Part shown: one piece after another, positions 25,822 to 34,258 of the stretch
How the letters are laid out: every line of letters starts with the position of its first letter
Numbering within the stretch: the first letter of the stretch is position 1
Source: Billgrantia lactosivorans
Lineage (GTDB): Bacteria; Pseudomonadota; Gammaproteobacteria; Pseudomonadales; Halomonadaceae
DNA length: 64,000 bases
Direction: 5' to 3'
Assembly (NCBI RefSeq): GCF_003254665.1
Contig: NZ_QHGY01000002.1
Coordinates: 479,517-543,516 of the forward strand
Position numbers and translations under genes: made by a program
Notes under the pieces: model-generated
Told to the model about the DNA's origin: nothing
Database searches by the model: none
What the model saw: the letters and a program-made list of their open reading frames with translations, nothing else

Positions 25822-28349
25822 GCGATGACAAGGACGCTACGCTGACTCCCGATATTCGCCACCTCCATCGCGGCATGGCCGAGGTCTGGGCCAACCCACG
25901 CGGCCTCGGCGCCCTGACCGTGGTCAACCACACCAGCGTCGGCCTGCGCTTCATGGTCACCGGGGCGGTCTTCTTCCTGATCGGCGGGCTGCTGGCGATG
26001 CTGATCCGTACCCAGCTCGCCTTCCCCGACAACGACTTCATGTCGAACGAGATCTACAACCAGGTCTTCACCATGCACGGCACGGTGATGATGTTCCTGT
26101 TCGCCATCCCCATTCTCGAAGGGGTGGCGATCTACATGATCCCCAAGATGATCGGTGCCCGCGACCTGGTCTGCCCGCGGCTCTCCGCCTTCGGCTACTT
26201 CTGCTACCTGTTCGGTGGCATCATCCTGGTCTCGAGCCTGCTGTTCGAGATGGCCCCGTCCAGCGGCTGGTTCATGTACACCCCGCTCAGCAGTGGCGAT
26301 TATTCGCCCGGGCGCGGCTCGGACTTCTGGCTGCTCGGGATCACCTTCGTCGAGATCTCGGCGCTCTCCGCCGGGGTGGAGCTGGTGGTGTCGATCCTGC
26401 GCACGCGCACCGAGGGCATGGCGCTGCACAAGATGCCGCTGTTCGCCTGGTACATCCTGGCCATGGCGCTGATGATCGTGGTCGGCTTCCCGCCGCTGAT
26501 CCTCGGCAGCATCCTGCTCGAGCTGGAACGCGCCACCGGCATGCCGTTCTTCGAGGTGGCCGGTGGCGGCGACCCGGTGCTGTGGGCCCACCTGTTCTGG
26601 CTGTTCGGCCATCCGGAGGTCTACATCATCTTCCTGCCGGGGGCGGGCATCGTCTCGACCCTGATCCCGGTCTTCGCCCGCCGCCCCATCGTCGGCTACG
26701 GCTGGGTGGTGGCGGCCATCGTCATCATGGGCTTCGTCAGCTTCGGCCTGTGGGTGCACCACATGTTCACCCTGGGAATCCCGCAGCTGGCGCTGGCGTT
26801 CTTCTCGGCGTCGAGCATGCTGGTGGCGATTCCCACCGGCATCCAGATCTTCGTCTGGCTCTCCACGCTGTGGCTGGGGCGACCGGTGATGGCGTTGCCG
26901 ATGCTATGGGTCGCCGGCTTCCTGGTGATCTTCGTGCTGGGCGGGCTGACCGGGGTGATGCTGGCCCTGGTGCCGTTCAACTGGCAGGTCCACGACACGC
27001 ACTTCGTGGTTGCCCACATGCACTACGTGCTGGTGGGCGGCATGCTGTTTCCGCTGATCGCCGGGCTCTACTACTGGCTGCCGCTGATTTCCGGGCGGAT
27101 GCCCTCCGAGCGGCTGGGCAGGTGGAGCTTCTGGCTGATCTTCCTCGGCTTCAACACCACCTTCCTGGTGATGCACTGGACCGGGCTGCTGGGCATGCGG
27201 CGGCGGGTGTTCACCTACGACTCGGCCATGGGCTGGGACCTCTACAACCTGATCTCGTCGGTCGGCGGTTTCATGATGTCCGCCGGCGTGGCGCTGCTGA
27301 TCCTCGACGTGGCGCTGCATTTTCGCTTCGGCAGGAAGGCGCCGCAGAATCCCTGGAACGCCGATGGCCTGGAGTGGGCCATGCCCAAGCCGCCGACGCC
27401 TTACAACTTCGTCAGCCTGCCGCGGCTCGAGACACGCCACCCGCTGTGGGACGACCCGGCGTTGCCGCGCACCATCGACGAGGGGCGCCACGGCCTCAAC
27501 ACCATCGATCACGGCCGGCGCGAGACCTGGGGCAGCGACGCCCTGACCGGCAAGCCGCGTGAAGTGGTGCACCTGCCCACCAACTCCTGGTGGCCCTTCT
27601 TCGCCGCCCTGGCCCTGGCGGTGGTCTGCCTCTGCCTGCTGGCCAGGCTCTATCCGCTGGCGGGCGTGGCCACGCTGGTGGCCGCCGTCTTGCTGCTGCG
27701 CTGGTCGTGGGAGAACGGCGCTCACCCCAGGGCCGCGCCCGACCCCACGGTGGCGCCCGGCCAGCCGCCGCTGCACTCGCGCACCCTGAACGGTCCCGGG
27801 GTGTGGGCCATGTCGGTCTCGCACCTGGCCAACGGCTCGCTCTATCTCTCGCTACTGTTCGGCTGGTTCTACCTGTGGACCGTGGCGCCCGAGTGGCGGA
27901 TGCCGGAAACGTCGCCGCTCTCCCTGCCGCTGCTGGCGGCGGCCGGCATCGCCCTCACGCTGGGCACCGCCTGGCTGGCCGGGCTGGTGCGCCGTCTGGA
28001 TCGGCGCAACGATACGGGCCTGGCTGGCGGGCTCTACCTGGTCGCCGGGCTCGGCGGGCTGCAGTCGGCCCTGCTCGGCCTGGCGATCTGGCAGGCACCG
28101 CTGGCCCCGACCGAAACCGCCCACGACGCCACGCTGCTGGTGGCGCTGGTCTATGTGCTGATCCATGCGCTGCTGGGCGGGCTGCTGTGCCTGCTGCAGG
28201 GGCTGCGGGTGGGATATGGTTACGTGGGGGCCGAGGCCCCCATGGAGCCGGTGGTGGTGCTGCGCCTGTGGTACTACAACCTGGTCGTCTACTGGACCCT
28301 GCTGGTATCCGTCTGGCTGCTGCCGACCCTGCTGGGAGGGACCTCATGA
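25818..28349 (+). CDS. coxA: Cytochrome c oxidase subunit I-III fusion (caa3 type)
   Basis: This 843-residue protein joins subunit I (residues 1 to about 570) and subunit III (about 590 to the end). Haem and copper ligands are H87 (MHGTVMMF), H265 in GHPEVY with Y269, H314/H315 (VHHMF), and H400/H402 in HFVVAHMH. GHPEVY with Glu marks an A1-like proton channel. The C-terminal part contains SVSHLANGSLYLSLLFGW-type subunit III helices. It reduces oxygen to water and pumps protons. Fused I-III subunits are known from other caa3 oxidases. It overlaps coxB and the next gene by four bases each, so the three are translationally coupled. Confidence 0.94.
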   Translation: MSDDKDATLTPDIRHLHRGMAEVWANPRGLGALTVVNHTSVGLRFMVTGAVFFLIGGLLAMLIRTQLAFPDNDFMSNEIYNQVFTMHGTVMMFLFAIPILEGVAIYMIPKMIGARDLVCPRLSAFGYFCYLFGGIILVSSLLFEMAPSSGWFMYTPLSSGDYSPGRGSDFWLLGITFVEISALSAGVELVVSILRTRTEGMALHKMPLFAWYILAMALMIVVGFPPLILGSILLELERATGMPFFEVAGGGDPVLWAHLFWLFGHPEVYIIFLPGAGIVSTLIPVFARRPIVGYGWVVAAIVIMGFVSFGLWVHHMFTLGIPQLALAFFSASSMLVAIPTGIQIFVWLSTLWLGRPVMALPMLWVAGFLVIFVLGGLTGVMLALVPFNWQVHDTHFVVAHMHYVLVGGMLFPLIAGLYYWLPLISGRMPSERLGRWSFWLIFLGFNTTFLVMHWTGLLGMRRRVFTYDSAMGWDLYNLISSVGGFMMSAGVALLILDVALHFRFGRKAPQNPWNADGLEWAMPKPPTPYNFVSLPRLETRHPLWDDPALPRTIDEGRHGLNTIDHGRRETWGSDALTGKPREVVHLPTNSWWPFFAALALAVVCLCLLARLYPLAGVATLVAAVLLLRWSWENGAHPRAAPDPTVAPGQPPLHSRTLNGPGVWAMSVSHLANGSLYLSLLFGWFYLWTVAPEWRMPETSPLSLPLLAAAGIALTLGTAWLAGLVRRLDRRNDTGLAGGLYLVAGLGGLQSALLGLAIWQAPLAPTETAHDATLLVALVYVLIHALLGGLLCLLQGLRVGYGYVGAEAPMEPVVVLRLWYYNLVVYWTLLVSVWLLPTLLGGTS

Positions 28350-28696
28350 AACGCCTGTTGCGCCTGACCCATCCCATTCACGTGGTCAGCGGCCTGGTCA
28401 TCTGGGGGCTCTGGTTCGTGGCGATCTACGCCGGTCTTTCGGTGGCCTGCTCGGTGGCGCCCCCCGAGTCCGAGCGCGACATGCTGACCGGCATCAATGT
28501 CGGTGTCGGGTTGGCCACGCTCGCGACCACCGCGCTGCTGCTGTGGCTGAGCTGGGCCAGCGTGGCGGCAGGGCGCAAGGCGACGTTGCGGCGCGAGTGC
28601 TATTTTGCCTACCTGTCGGCCGGGGTCTTCCTGTTCTCGGCGGGCGGTACGCTGTTCGTCGGCTACCCGATCGTGTTTCTGCCGCCCTGCCTGTAG
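28346..28696 (+). CDS. Small membrane protein at the end of the caa3 operon
   Basis: This 116-residue protein has three hydrophobic segments and no domain I can name. It starts MKRLLRLTHPIHVVSGLVIWG and contains SVACSVAPPESERD between helices 1 and 2. The ATG overlaps the coxA stop (ATGA), which ties it to the oxidase. It is likely a small subunit or assembly factor (subunit IV position), by inference from position. A weak 5-bp hairpin follows the stop. Confidence 0.8.
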   Translation: MKRLLRLTHPIHVVSGLVIWGLWFVAIYAGLSVACSVAPPESERDMLTGINVGVGLATLATTALLLWLSWASVAAGRKATLRRECYFAYLSAGVFLFSAGGTLFVGYPIVFLPPCL

Positions 28697-28797
28697 CGCC
28701 AGCCGGGCGCCTTGTTCAGCCACCGTGGCTGGCCTGCTATACTCGCGCCAGCGCGGCCATGCCAAGCCGCCCGATTGTCCAACGGGGAGGGTGCCCG

Positions 28798-29073
28798 ATG
28801 CAGAATGCCGTGATCCTGATCAATACCGACAAGGGCCAGGTCAAGGCGGTAGCCGAGCGGCTCGCCGACGTCGAGGGGATCAGCGAGGTCTATTCCACCT
28901 GCGGTCGCTACGACCTGGTGGCCATCGCCCGCACGCGCGACTTCGAGAGCCTGGCCGAGCTGGTCACCGAGCGGCTCAACGCGGTCGAGGGCATCCGCGA
29001 CACCGAGACCCTCAATGCCATGCAGGTGCATTCCCGCCACGACCTCGAGACCATGTTCTCGCTGGGCTGGTAA
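28798..29073 (+). CDS. Stand-alone Lrp/AsnC ligand-binding (RAM) domain protein
   Basis: This 91-residue protein is a single RAM domain (ferredoxin-like fold) as in the C-terminal half of Lrp/AsnC regulators. It has no helix-turn-helix. Typical motifs are AVILINTDKG at the start, VYSTCGRYDLVAIA in the middle and ETLNAMQVHSRHDLE at the end. Such proteins may bind small amino-acid-like ligands or modulate full-length Lrp proteins. GGGAGG precedes the ATG. A candidate -10 (TATACT, 28738-28743) suggests its own promoter. Confidence 0.88.
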   Translation: MQNAVILINTDKGQVKAVAERLADVEGISEVYSTCGRYDLVAIARTRDFESLAELVTERLNAVEGIRDTETLNAMQVHSRHDLETMFSLGW

Positions 29074-29151
29074 GCTCCGCTCCGCCTGTTCGCTTCATCC
29101 TGCCGCCGGTCGCCTCGAGCGGCCGGCGCGCTTCTGCCGGGAACCGATTGA

Positions 29152-30033
29152 ATGGCCACAGCCCGCACCAGGCCGAGGCGCCGTGCCTCGCCGCCGCGCT
29201 GGCGCTCCCGCGTGCGGCAGTTCGGCATCACGCTCGTCTTCGTGGTGGTCGGCAGCGGCCTGTGGTACACCCAGGAGCAAGGCTACCGCGACCAGCTGAG
29301 CTGGATGGGGGTGCCGACCTGGGAGCGCCCGACCCCCCTCAGCGTACACCGCGTGCTGCGCAACGACGGCTTTCTGGTCGGCTGGTCCGACGTTCGCGTC
29401 AACCCGCTGTGGGTCAGCTACCTGCTGCACGAGGTGGAGGACCCGCGCGTCGGCCCCCGGCCCGAGTTTCGCCGGGATTGGCGCACCCTGTGGCCGGTTG
29501 CGGCCGGTAGCTATGCCCGCAGCGGTTACGATCGCGGCCACCTGGCGCCCAACTACGCCATCGCCACGGTGCATGGACGCGAGGCCCAGCGGCAGTCGTT
29601 CCTGATGAGCAACGTCTCGCCTCAGCGTCCCGATCTCAACCGCCGGCTCTGGCAGCGCCTGGAGGAGGTGGTGATCGACCACTTCGTAGCGCGCTTCGGC
29701 GTGGTGCAGGTGATCACCGGCCCGATCTTTGCCGAGGACTTCCTCGCCAACGTGACTCGCCGAGTGGGGCTGGTCGAGGTGCCGGAGGCGTTCTACAAGA
29801 TCGTCGTGGTGCCGGCCGAGACGCCCAGGGCGCTGGCCTTCATCATGCCCCAGGAGGTGCGCGGCGACGAGCCGCTGGACGACTTCCTGGTGAGCATCGA
29901 CGAGGTCGAGGCGCGCACCGGGCTGGACTTCTTCCCGCGCCTGCCCGAGCGGGTCGCCGAAACGCTGGAAGGGGAGGTGGTGGCCGAGGGGTGGGCCTTG
30001 GAAGAGGTGGCGCGCCTGCCCGCCCGTTACTGA
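29152..30033 (+). CDS. Membrane-anchored DNA/RNA non-specific endonuclease (DRGH family)
   Basis: This 293-residue protein has an Arg-rich N-terminus, one membrane helix (residues 23-38) and a NUC1-type nuclease domain. The DRGH catalytic motif is at residues 127-130, followed by N134 in HLAPNYA, the Mg-binding Asn of the family. The Arg-rich tail implies that the nuclease faces the periplasm. The likely role is nucleic acid scavenging or degradation of incoming DNA. The ribosome-binding site is weak. A terminator follows in the intergenic region. Confidence 0.88.
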   Translation: MATARTRPRRRASPPRWRSRVRQFGITLVFVVVGSGLWYTQEQGYRDQLSWMGVPTWERPTPLSVHRVLRNDGFLVGWSDVRVNPLWVSYLLHEVEDPRVGPRPEFRRDWRTLWPVAAGSYARSGYDRGHLAPNYAIATVHGREAQRQSFLMSNVSPQRPDLNRRLWQRLEEVVIDHFVARFGVVQVITGPIFAEDFLANVTRRVGLVEVPEAFYKIVVVPAETPRALAFIMPQEVRGDEPLDDFLVSIDEVEARTGLDFFPRLPERVAETLEGEVVAEGWALEEVARLPARY

Positions 30034-30116
30034 TCAAGCCAACTGTCCTGCTGCGCTCCGGCGAGAAGCTGCCCTTCTTCGCTCGCGACGGTAATGGCCA
30101 GGCTTGATTCGGGCAC

Positions 30117-30141
30117 AAAAAAACCGCGATTGGTCGCGGTT
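30117..30141. terminator. Bidirectional terminator between the nuclease gene and tRNA-Leu cluster
   Basis: An 8-bp stem (30122-30129 and 30134-30141) with a TTGG loop has AAAAAAA on its left, giving a T-run on the minus strand for the tRNA-Leu transcript. On the plus strand it is followed by CTTTTC. It probably works in both directions. Confidence 0.88.
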
Positions 30142-30208
30142 CTTTTCATTCATCAATTCGCTCTGGCGATGTGCCAGCCTGCATGACGCGGTGTGCTCGT
30201 AAGAGCAG

Positions 30209-30295
30209 TGGTGCCCAGGAGAGGACTTGAACCTCCACGTCCGTAAGGACACTAGCACCTGAAGCTAGCGCGTCTACCAATTCCGCCACCTGGGC
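30209..30295 (-). tRNA. tRNA-Leu(CAG), copy 1 (promoter-distal)
   Basis: An 87-base class II tRNA with a long variable arm, anticodon loop TTCAGGT (anticodon CAG) and encoded CCA. It is identical to the middle copy. Confidence 0.96.
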
Positions 30296-30342
30296 GCATC
30301 ATGCTGTGGTCGTCTCTGCCGTCGTGTTCGCGATCCCGGGGA

Positions 30343-30429
30343 TGGTGCCCAGGAGAGGACTTGAACCTCCACGTCCGTAAGGACACTAGCACCTGAAGCT
30401 AGCGCGTCTACCAATTCCGCCACCTGGGC
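30343..30429 (-). tRNA. tRNA-Leu(CAG), copy 2
   Basis: Identical in sequence to copy 1 (87 bases, anticodon CAG, encoded CCA). The flanking spacers are unrelated. Confidence 0.96.
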
Positions 30430-30496
30430 GAACACGAGCGATTCGAGCTGGCAAAGAGCGGGGCGCCTGGCCCGACCATCGATCCGCAGGAAACGA

Positions 30497-30583
30497 TGGT
30501 GCCCAGAAGAGGACTTGAACCTCCACGTCCGTAAGGACACTAGCACCTGAAGCTAGCGCGTCTACCAATTCCGCCATCTGGGC
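30497..30583 (-). tRNA. tRNA-Leu(CAG), copy 3 (promoter-proximal, variant acceptor stem)
   Basis: Same as the other two copies except the last acceptor pair, which is A-T instead of G-C (GCCCAGA with TCTGGGC). Both sides have changed together, so pairing is preserved and the tRNA should be functional. Confidence 0.96.
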
Positions 30584-30594
30584 AGGCGACGCGT

Positions 30595-30622
30595 ATCTTA
30601 CCCAATTCATGGCCCAATGCAA
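30595..30622 (-). promoter_or_regulatory. Sigma-70 promoter of the tRNA-Leu cluster
   Basis: On the minus strand, TTGCAT (30617-30622) and TAAGAT (30595-30600) are separated by 16 bases and lie 11 bases before the first tRNA-Leu. No other gene intervenes. Confidence 0.8.
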
Positions 30623-30730
30623 GAGCGGCGGAGGAAATTTCGCCTGGTCGTGGAGCGGCCATGGAAGGCGCCGGGAGCAGCCGGGCGGCGGCTCGCGGGG
30701 AAATCCTGCCTCGGGATCGTGCCGACATGG

Positions 30731-30759
30731 TTGGGCCGGACAGGCACCGGCGCTATACT
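30731..30759 (+). promoter_or_regulatory. Candidate promoter of rnr-rlmB
   Basis: TTGGGC (30731-30736) and TATACT (30754-30759) are spaced by 17 bases, about 100 bases before the rnr ATG. Confidence 0.55.
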
Positions 30760-30860
30760 GCGGGCATGACAAACGACTCCATTAGTAACACCCTACGCAC
30801 GCGGCCTCTCTCCCGCGCCCTCCCCGGAACGCTGCTCCCGTTGCCAAGGATGCCCCACGC

Positions 30861-33260
30861 ATGACCCATTGGACGCTCAGCGACGACCCCCATGCCAGCC
30901 GCGAGGCCCACAAGTACGACAAGCCGGCGCCCAGCCGCGAGTATCTGCTGGCGCGCCTGGAAGAGTACGGCAAGCCGATCACCCACGAGAAGATGAGCCG
31001 CATGCTGGGCCTCGAGGACGAGGAGCTCCAGGAGGCGGTGCGCCGCCGCCTGGCGGCCATGGAGCGCGACGGCCAGGTGCTGCGCAACCGTGCCGGGGCC
31101 TATGCCCTGATCGACAAGCTCGATCTGATCAAGGGCAAGGTGCTGGGCCATCGCGACGGCTTCGGCTTCATCCTGCGCGACGACGGCAAGAAGCCCGACC
31201 TGGTGCTGCCGCCGCGGCAGATGCGCCGGGTCTTCCATGGCGACTACGTGCTGGTGCGCATCAGCGGGCGCGACCGCCGCGGCCGCGACGAGGCCACCAT
31301 CGCCGAGGTGCTGGCGCGCAACACCCAGACCATCGTCGGTGTCTTCCGCGAGAACACCTCCGAGTTCGGCGTGCTGATCCCCGAGAACCCGCGCATCACC
31401 CAGGAGGTCATCATCCCGCATAGCGCCTGCGGCGGGGCCCGCGACGGCCAGGTGGTCTCGGCCAGGATCGTGCAGCAGCCCGATACCCGGGTGCAGCCGG
31501 TGGGCGAGGTGGTCGAGGTGCTCGGTGAGCGCATGGATCCGGGCATGGAGATCGACATCGCCATCCGCAGCTACGAGATCCCGGCCGAGTTCCCCCCCGA
31601 GGTGCATGACCAGATCGCCGAGATGTCGGCCGAGGTGGCTGAGCAGGACAAGCAGCACCGTATCGATCTGCGCCATATCCCGCTGGTCACCATCGACGAC
31701 GAGACGGCCAAGGACTTCGACGACGCCGTATGCGCCTGGAAGACAAAGTCCGGCAGCTGGAAGCTGCTCGTCGCCATCGCCGACGTCTCGCACTACGTGC
31801 GCCCGGGCACGCCCCTCGACGAGGAGGCGATCCGCCGCGGCAACTCGGTCTACTTCCCCGGGCAGGTGGTGCCGATGCTGCCCGAGCTGCTCTCCAATGG
31901 CCTGTGCTCGCTCAACCCTCACGTCGACCGGCTGGCCCTGGTCTGCGAGATGAATATCTCCAAGAGCGGGGCAATCAGCCGTTACCACTTCTACGAAGCG
32001 GTGTTCCAGTCGCATGCGCGACTGACCTACAACAAGGTGGCGGCGATCCTCGACGAAGACAATGCCGAGGCGGATGCCTTGCGCGAGGAGTACCGCGACC
32101 TGGTGAAGCCGCTCAAGGGGTTGCACGAGCTCTACCGGGTGCTGCGCCAGGCCCGCGAGGAGCGCGGCGCCATCGACTTCGAGACCACCGAGACGGCGAT
32201 CGTCTTCAACGAGGAGCGCAAGATCGAGAAGATCGTGCCGCGCAAGCGCAACGATGCGCACAAGATTATCGAGGAGTGCATGCTGGCGGCCAACGTCGCC
32301 ACCGCCCGCTTCCTCGACAAGCACGACCTGCCAGCGCTGTATCGCATCCACGAGCGGCCCTCGCCGGAGCGGCTCGACAAGTTGCGCCTGTTCCTCAACG
32401 AGCTGGGACTCTCGGTGGGCGGTGGCGACGAACCCACGCCGCAGGACTACCAGGCATTGGCCGAGGCGATTCGGGGTCGCCCGGATGCCGACGTGATCCA
32501 GACCGTGATGTTGCGCTCGATGAGCCAGGCGGTCTATTCGCCGCAGAACGAGGGGCACTTCGGCCTGGCTTATCCGGCCTACGCCCACTTCACCTCGCCG
32601 ATTCGCCGCTACCCCGACCTGCTGGTGCATCGCGCCATCCGTTCCGTGATTCGCGGGCCACGCCAGACCAACACCGTGCTGCGTGCCGAAGGGGCCAAGG
32701 TCGATCCGCCGAGCAAGTGGTGCCCCTACACCTTCGAGCAGATGCTCGAGCTCGGCGAGCACTGCTCGATGACCGAGCGCCGCGCCGACGACGCTACCCG
32801 CGATGTCGAGGACTGGCTCAAGTGCGAGTTCATGTCCGACAAGCTCGGCGAAGTCTATGAGGGCACCATCGCCTCGGTGACCCAGTTCGGTATCTTCGTG
32901 CGCCTCGATGAGGTCTACGTCGAAGGCCTGGTGCACGTCACCTCGTTGCCCTCCGACTACTACCACTACGAGCCCGAGAAGCATCGTCTCAAGGGCGAGC
33001 GTACCGGCATGAGCTACCGCCTGGGCGACGGCGTCACGGTGCAGGTGGCGCGCGTGGACCTGAACGATCGCAAGATCGACTTTGCCCTGGAGGACGACAA
33101 GCCACGGCCCAGGCGCGAGCCGCGCAAGCGGCGCGGGGCGGGCGAGGCGACCTTCACACCCAAGCCCGATGCCGGCAAGGGCCCGGCCGAGGACAAGGGT
33201 GGCAAGGGCAGGGGCGCCAAGCGCCGCCGAGGCCCGCGCAAGCCGAGGGCGCGCGGCTGA
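30861..33260 (+). CDS. rnr: Ribonuclease R
   Basis: RNase R is a processive 3'-5' exoribonuclease that degrades structured RNA and takes part in rRNA quality control. The 799-residue protein has the expected order. An N-terminal winged-helix region (HEKMSRMLGL) comes first, then cold-shock domains, the RNB catalytic domain and a C-terminal S1 domain (GTIASVTQFGIFVRLDEV). The catalytic Asp cluster is IDDETAKDFDDAV near residue 280. The tail after the S1 domain is rich in Lys, Arg and Gly, as in other RNase R proteins. The stop overlaps the rlmB start (TGATG). Confidence 0.96.
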   Translation: MTHWTLSDDPHASREAHKYDKPAPSREYLLARLEEYGKPITHEKMSRMLGLEDEELQEAVRRRLAAMERDGQVLRNRAGAYALIDKLDLIKGKVLGHRDGFGFILRDDGKKPDLVLPPRQMRRVFHGDYVLVRISGRDRRGRDEATIAEVLARNTQTIVGVFRENTSEFGVLIPENPRITQEVIIPHSACGGARDGQVVSARIVQQPDTRVQPVGEVVEVLGERMDPGMEIDIAIRSYEIPAEFPPEVHDQIAEMSAEVAEQDKQHRIDLRHIPLVTIDDETAKDFDDAVCAWKTKSGSWKLLVAIADVSHYVRPGTPLDEEAIRRGNSVYFPGQVVPMLPELLSNGLCSLNPHVDRLALVCEMNISKSGAISRYHFYEAVFQSHARLTYNKVAAILDEDNAEADALREEYRDLVKPLKGLHELYRVLRQAREERGAIDFETTETAIVFNEERKIEKIVPRKRNDAHKIIEECMLAANVATARFLDKHDLPALYRIHERPSPERLDKLRLFLNELGLSVGGGDEPTPQDYQALAEAIRGRPDADVIQTVMLRSMSQAVYSPQNEGHFGLAYPAYAHFTSPIRRYPDLLVHRAIRSVIRGPRQTNTVLRAEGAKVDPPSKWCPYTFEQMLELGEHCSMTERRADDATRDVEDWLKCEFMSDKLGEVYEGTIASVTQFGIFVRLDEVYVEGLVHVTSLPSDYYHYEPEKHRLKGERTGMSYRLGDGVTVQVARVDLNDRKIDFALEDDKPRPRREPRKRRGAGEATFTPKPDAGKGPAEDKGGKGRGAKRRRGPRKPRARG

Positions 33261-34132
33261 TGGTGCAAGCACGCAAAGGGCCGAAGCGCGATGGCGGAAG
33301 GAAGCGAGCGGCCCGTCACGCCTCCAGCCCACCGGGAGCGCCGGGCGGTCTCGATGCGGTGTTCGGCGTGCATGCGGTGCGGGCCTTGCTGTCCCGTGGT
33401 GAAGTGCCCAGGGCGCTGTGGGTCCAGGAGGGCGAGGCGCAGCAGCGCCTGGCCGAGCTGGTCGACGCCGCGCGACAGGGCGGCGCGCGTGTCGAGGCGC
33501 AGCCGCGCGAGGAGCTGGACCGCCTGGCCCAGGGGGCCGCTCACCAGGGCATTGTCGCCTTCGCCGCGCCGCTCGCCTTCGAGAACGAGGCGGCGCTGTG
33601 GTTCAAGCTCGAGGCCTGGCCTCACGAGGCTCCGCCGCTGCTGCTGGTGCTCGATGGCGTGACCGACGTGCACAACTTCGGCGCCTGCCTGCGCAGCGCC
33701 GATGCCGCCGGCGTGCACGGCGTGATCGTGCCCAAGGACAAGTCCGCCCCGCTCAACGCCACGGTGCGCAAGGTGGCCTGCGGCGCCGCCGAGAGCGTTC
33801 CGGTCTACCAGGTGACCAACCTGGCTCGGGCCCTGGCCCGGCTCAAGGCGTGCGGCGTGTGGATCACCGGCACCGCCGGCGAGGCCGAGACGCTGCTCTT
33901 CGATGCCGACTTCGGCGGCGCCACGGCGCTGGTGATGGGCGCCGAGGGCAAGGGCATGCGCCGCCTGACCCGCGAGGCCTGCGACGGCCTGGTCAAGCTG
34001 CCGATGGCCGGCAGCGTCACGAGCCTCAATGTCTCGGTGGCCACCGGCATCTGCCTGTTCGAGGCGGTGCGCCAGCGCCGGGAGGGGGTCACGTGCCCCG
34101 GCGATCTTGCAAGTGGCGCCGCGGATCACTAG
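33260..34132 (+). CDS. rlmB: 23S rRNA (guanosine-2251-2'-O)-methyltransferase
   Basis: RlmB methylates G2251 in the peptidyl-transferase P-loop of 23S rRNA. The protein (290 aa) has an N-terminal substrate-binding domain (VFGVHAVRALL) and a SPOUT knot domain. The motifs are NFGACLRSADAAG, MGAEGKGMRRL and SLNVSVATGI. It is longer than most RlmB proteins by a basic N-terminal stretch (VQARKGPKRDGGRKRA), which could be translated from a downstream start instead. The ATG overlaps the rnr stop, as in many gammaproteobacteria. Confidence 0.94.
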   Translation: MVQARKGPKRDGGRKRAARHASSPPGAPGGLDAVFGVHAVRALLSRGEVPRALWVQEGEAQQRLAELVDAARQGGARVEAQPREELDRLAQGAAHQGIVAFAAPLAFENEAALWFKLEAWPHEAPPLLLVLDGVTDVHNFGACLRSADAAGVHGVIVPKDKSAPLNATVRKVACGAAESVPVYQVTNLARALARLKACGVWITGTAGEAETLLFDADFGGATALVMGAEGKGMRRLTREACDGLVKLPMAGSVTSLNVSVATGICLFEAVRQRREGVTCPGDLASGAADH

Positions 34133-34135
34133 AAT
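34107..34135 (+). promoter_or_regulatory. Sigma-70 promoter of the rpsF-rpsR-rplI operon
   Basis: TTGCAA (34107-34112) and TAGAAT (34130-34135) have ideal 17-base spacing. The -10 box overlaps the rlmB stop codon. Transcription should start near 34142, giving a leader of about 117 bases before rpsF. Confidence 0.8.
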
Positions 34136-34189
34136 GCAGGCGCCCGTTCCTGCGTGAGCGGGCGTTGCTATTTCGACTATCACCTCCTT

Positions 34190-34236
34190 GCTTCCCTTGA
34201 GTGCCGGTTCCGAAGGAACAGGTTTCACGCGGAAGC
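34190..34236 (+). promoter_or_regulatory. Candidate S6:S18-binding leader of rpsF
   Basis: In the leader, GCTTCC (34190-34195) pairs with GGAAGC (34231-34236). Inside, GTG/CAC (34201-34203 and 34226-34228) encloses an internal loop with CCG on its 5' side (34204-34206), capped by a GTTCC/GGAAC hairpin (34207-34219). A hairpin next to a CCG loop is the reported hallmark of the autoregulatory rpsF leader. The match was folded by eye and is not confirmed. Confidence 0.55.
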
Positions 34237-34258
34237 TGCCAACCCGAAAGGAGACCCC

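Noticed and set aside
30661..30864. 67-codon plus-strand frame before rnr
   Set aside because: It spans the rnr promoter and leader and has no ribosome-binding site or family resemblance.
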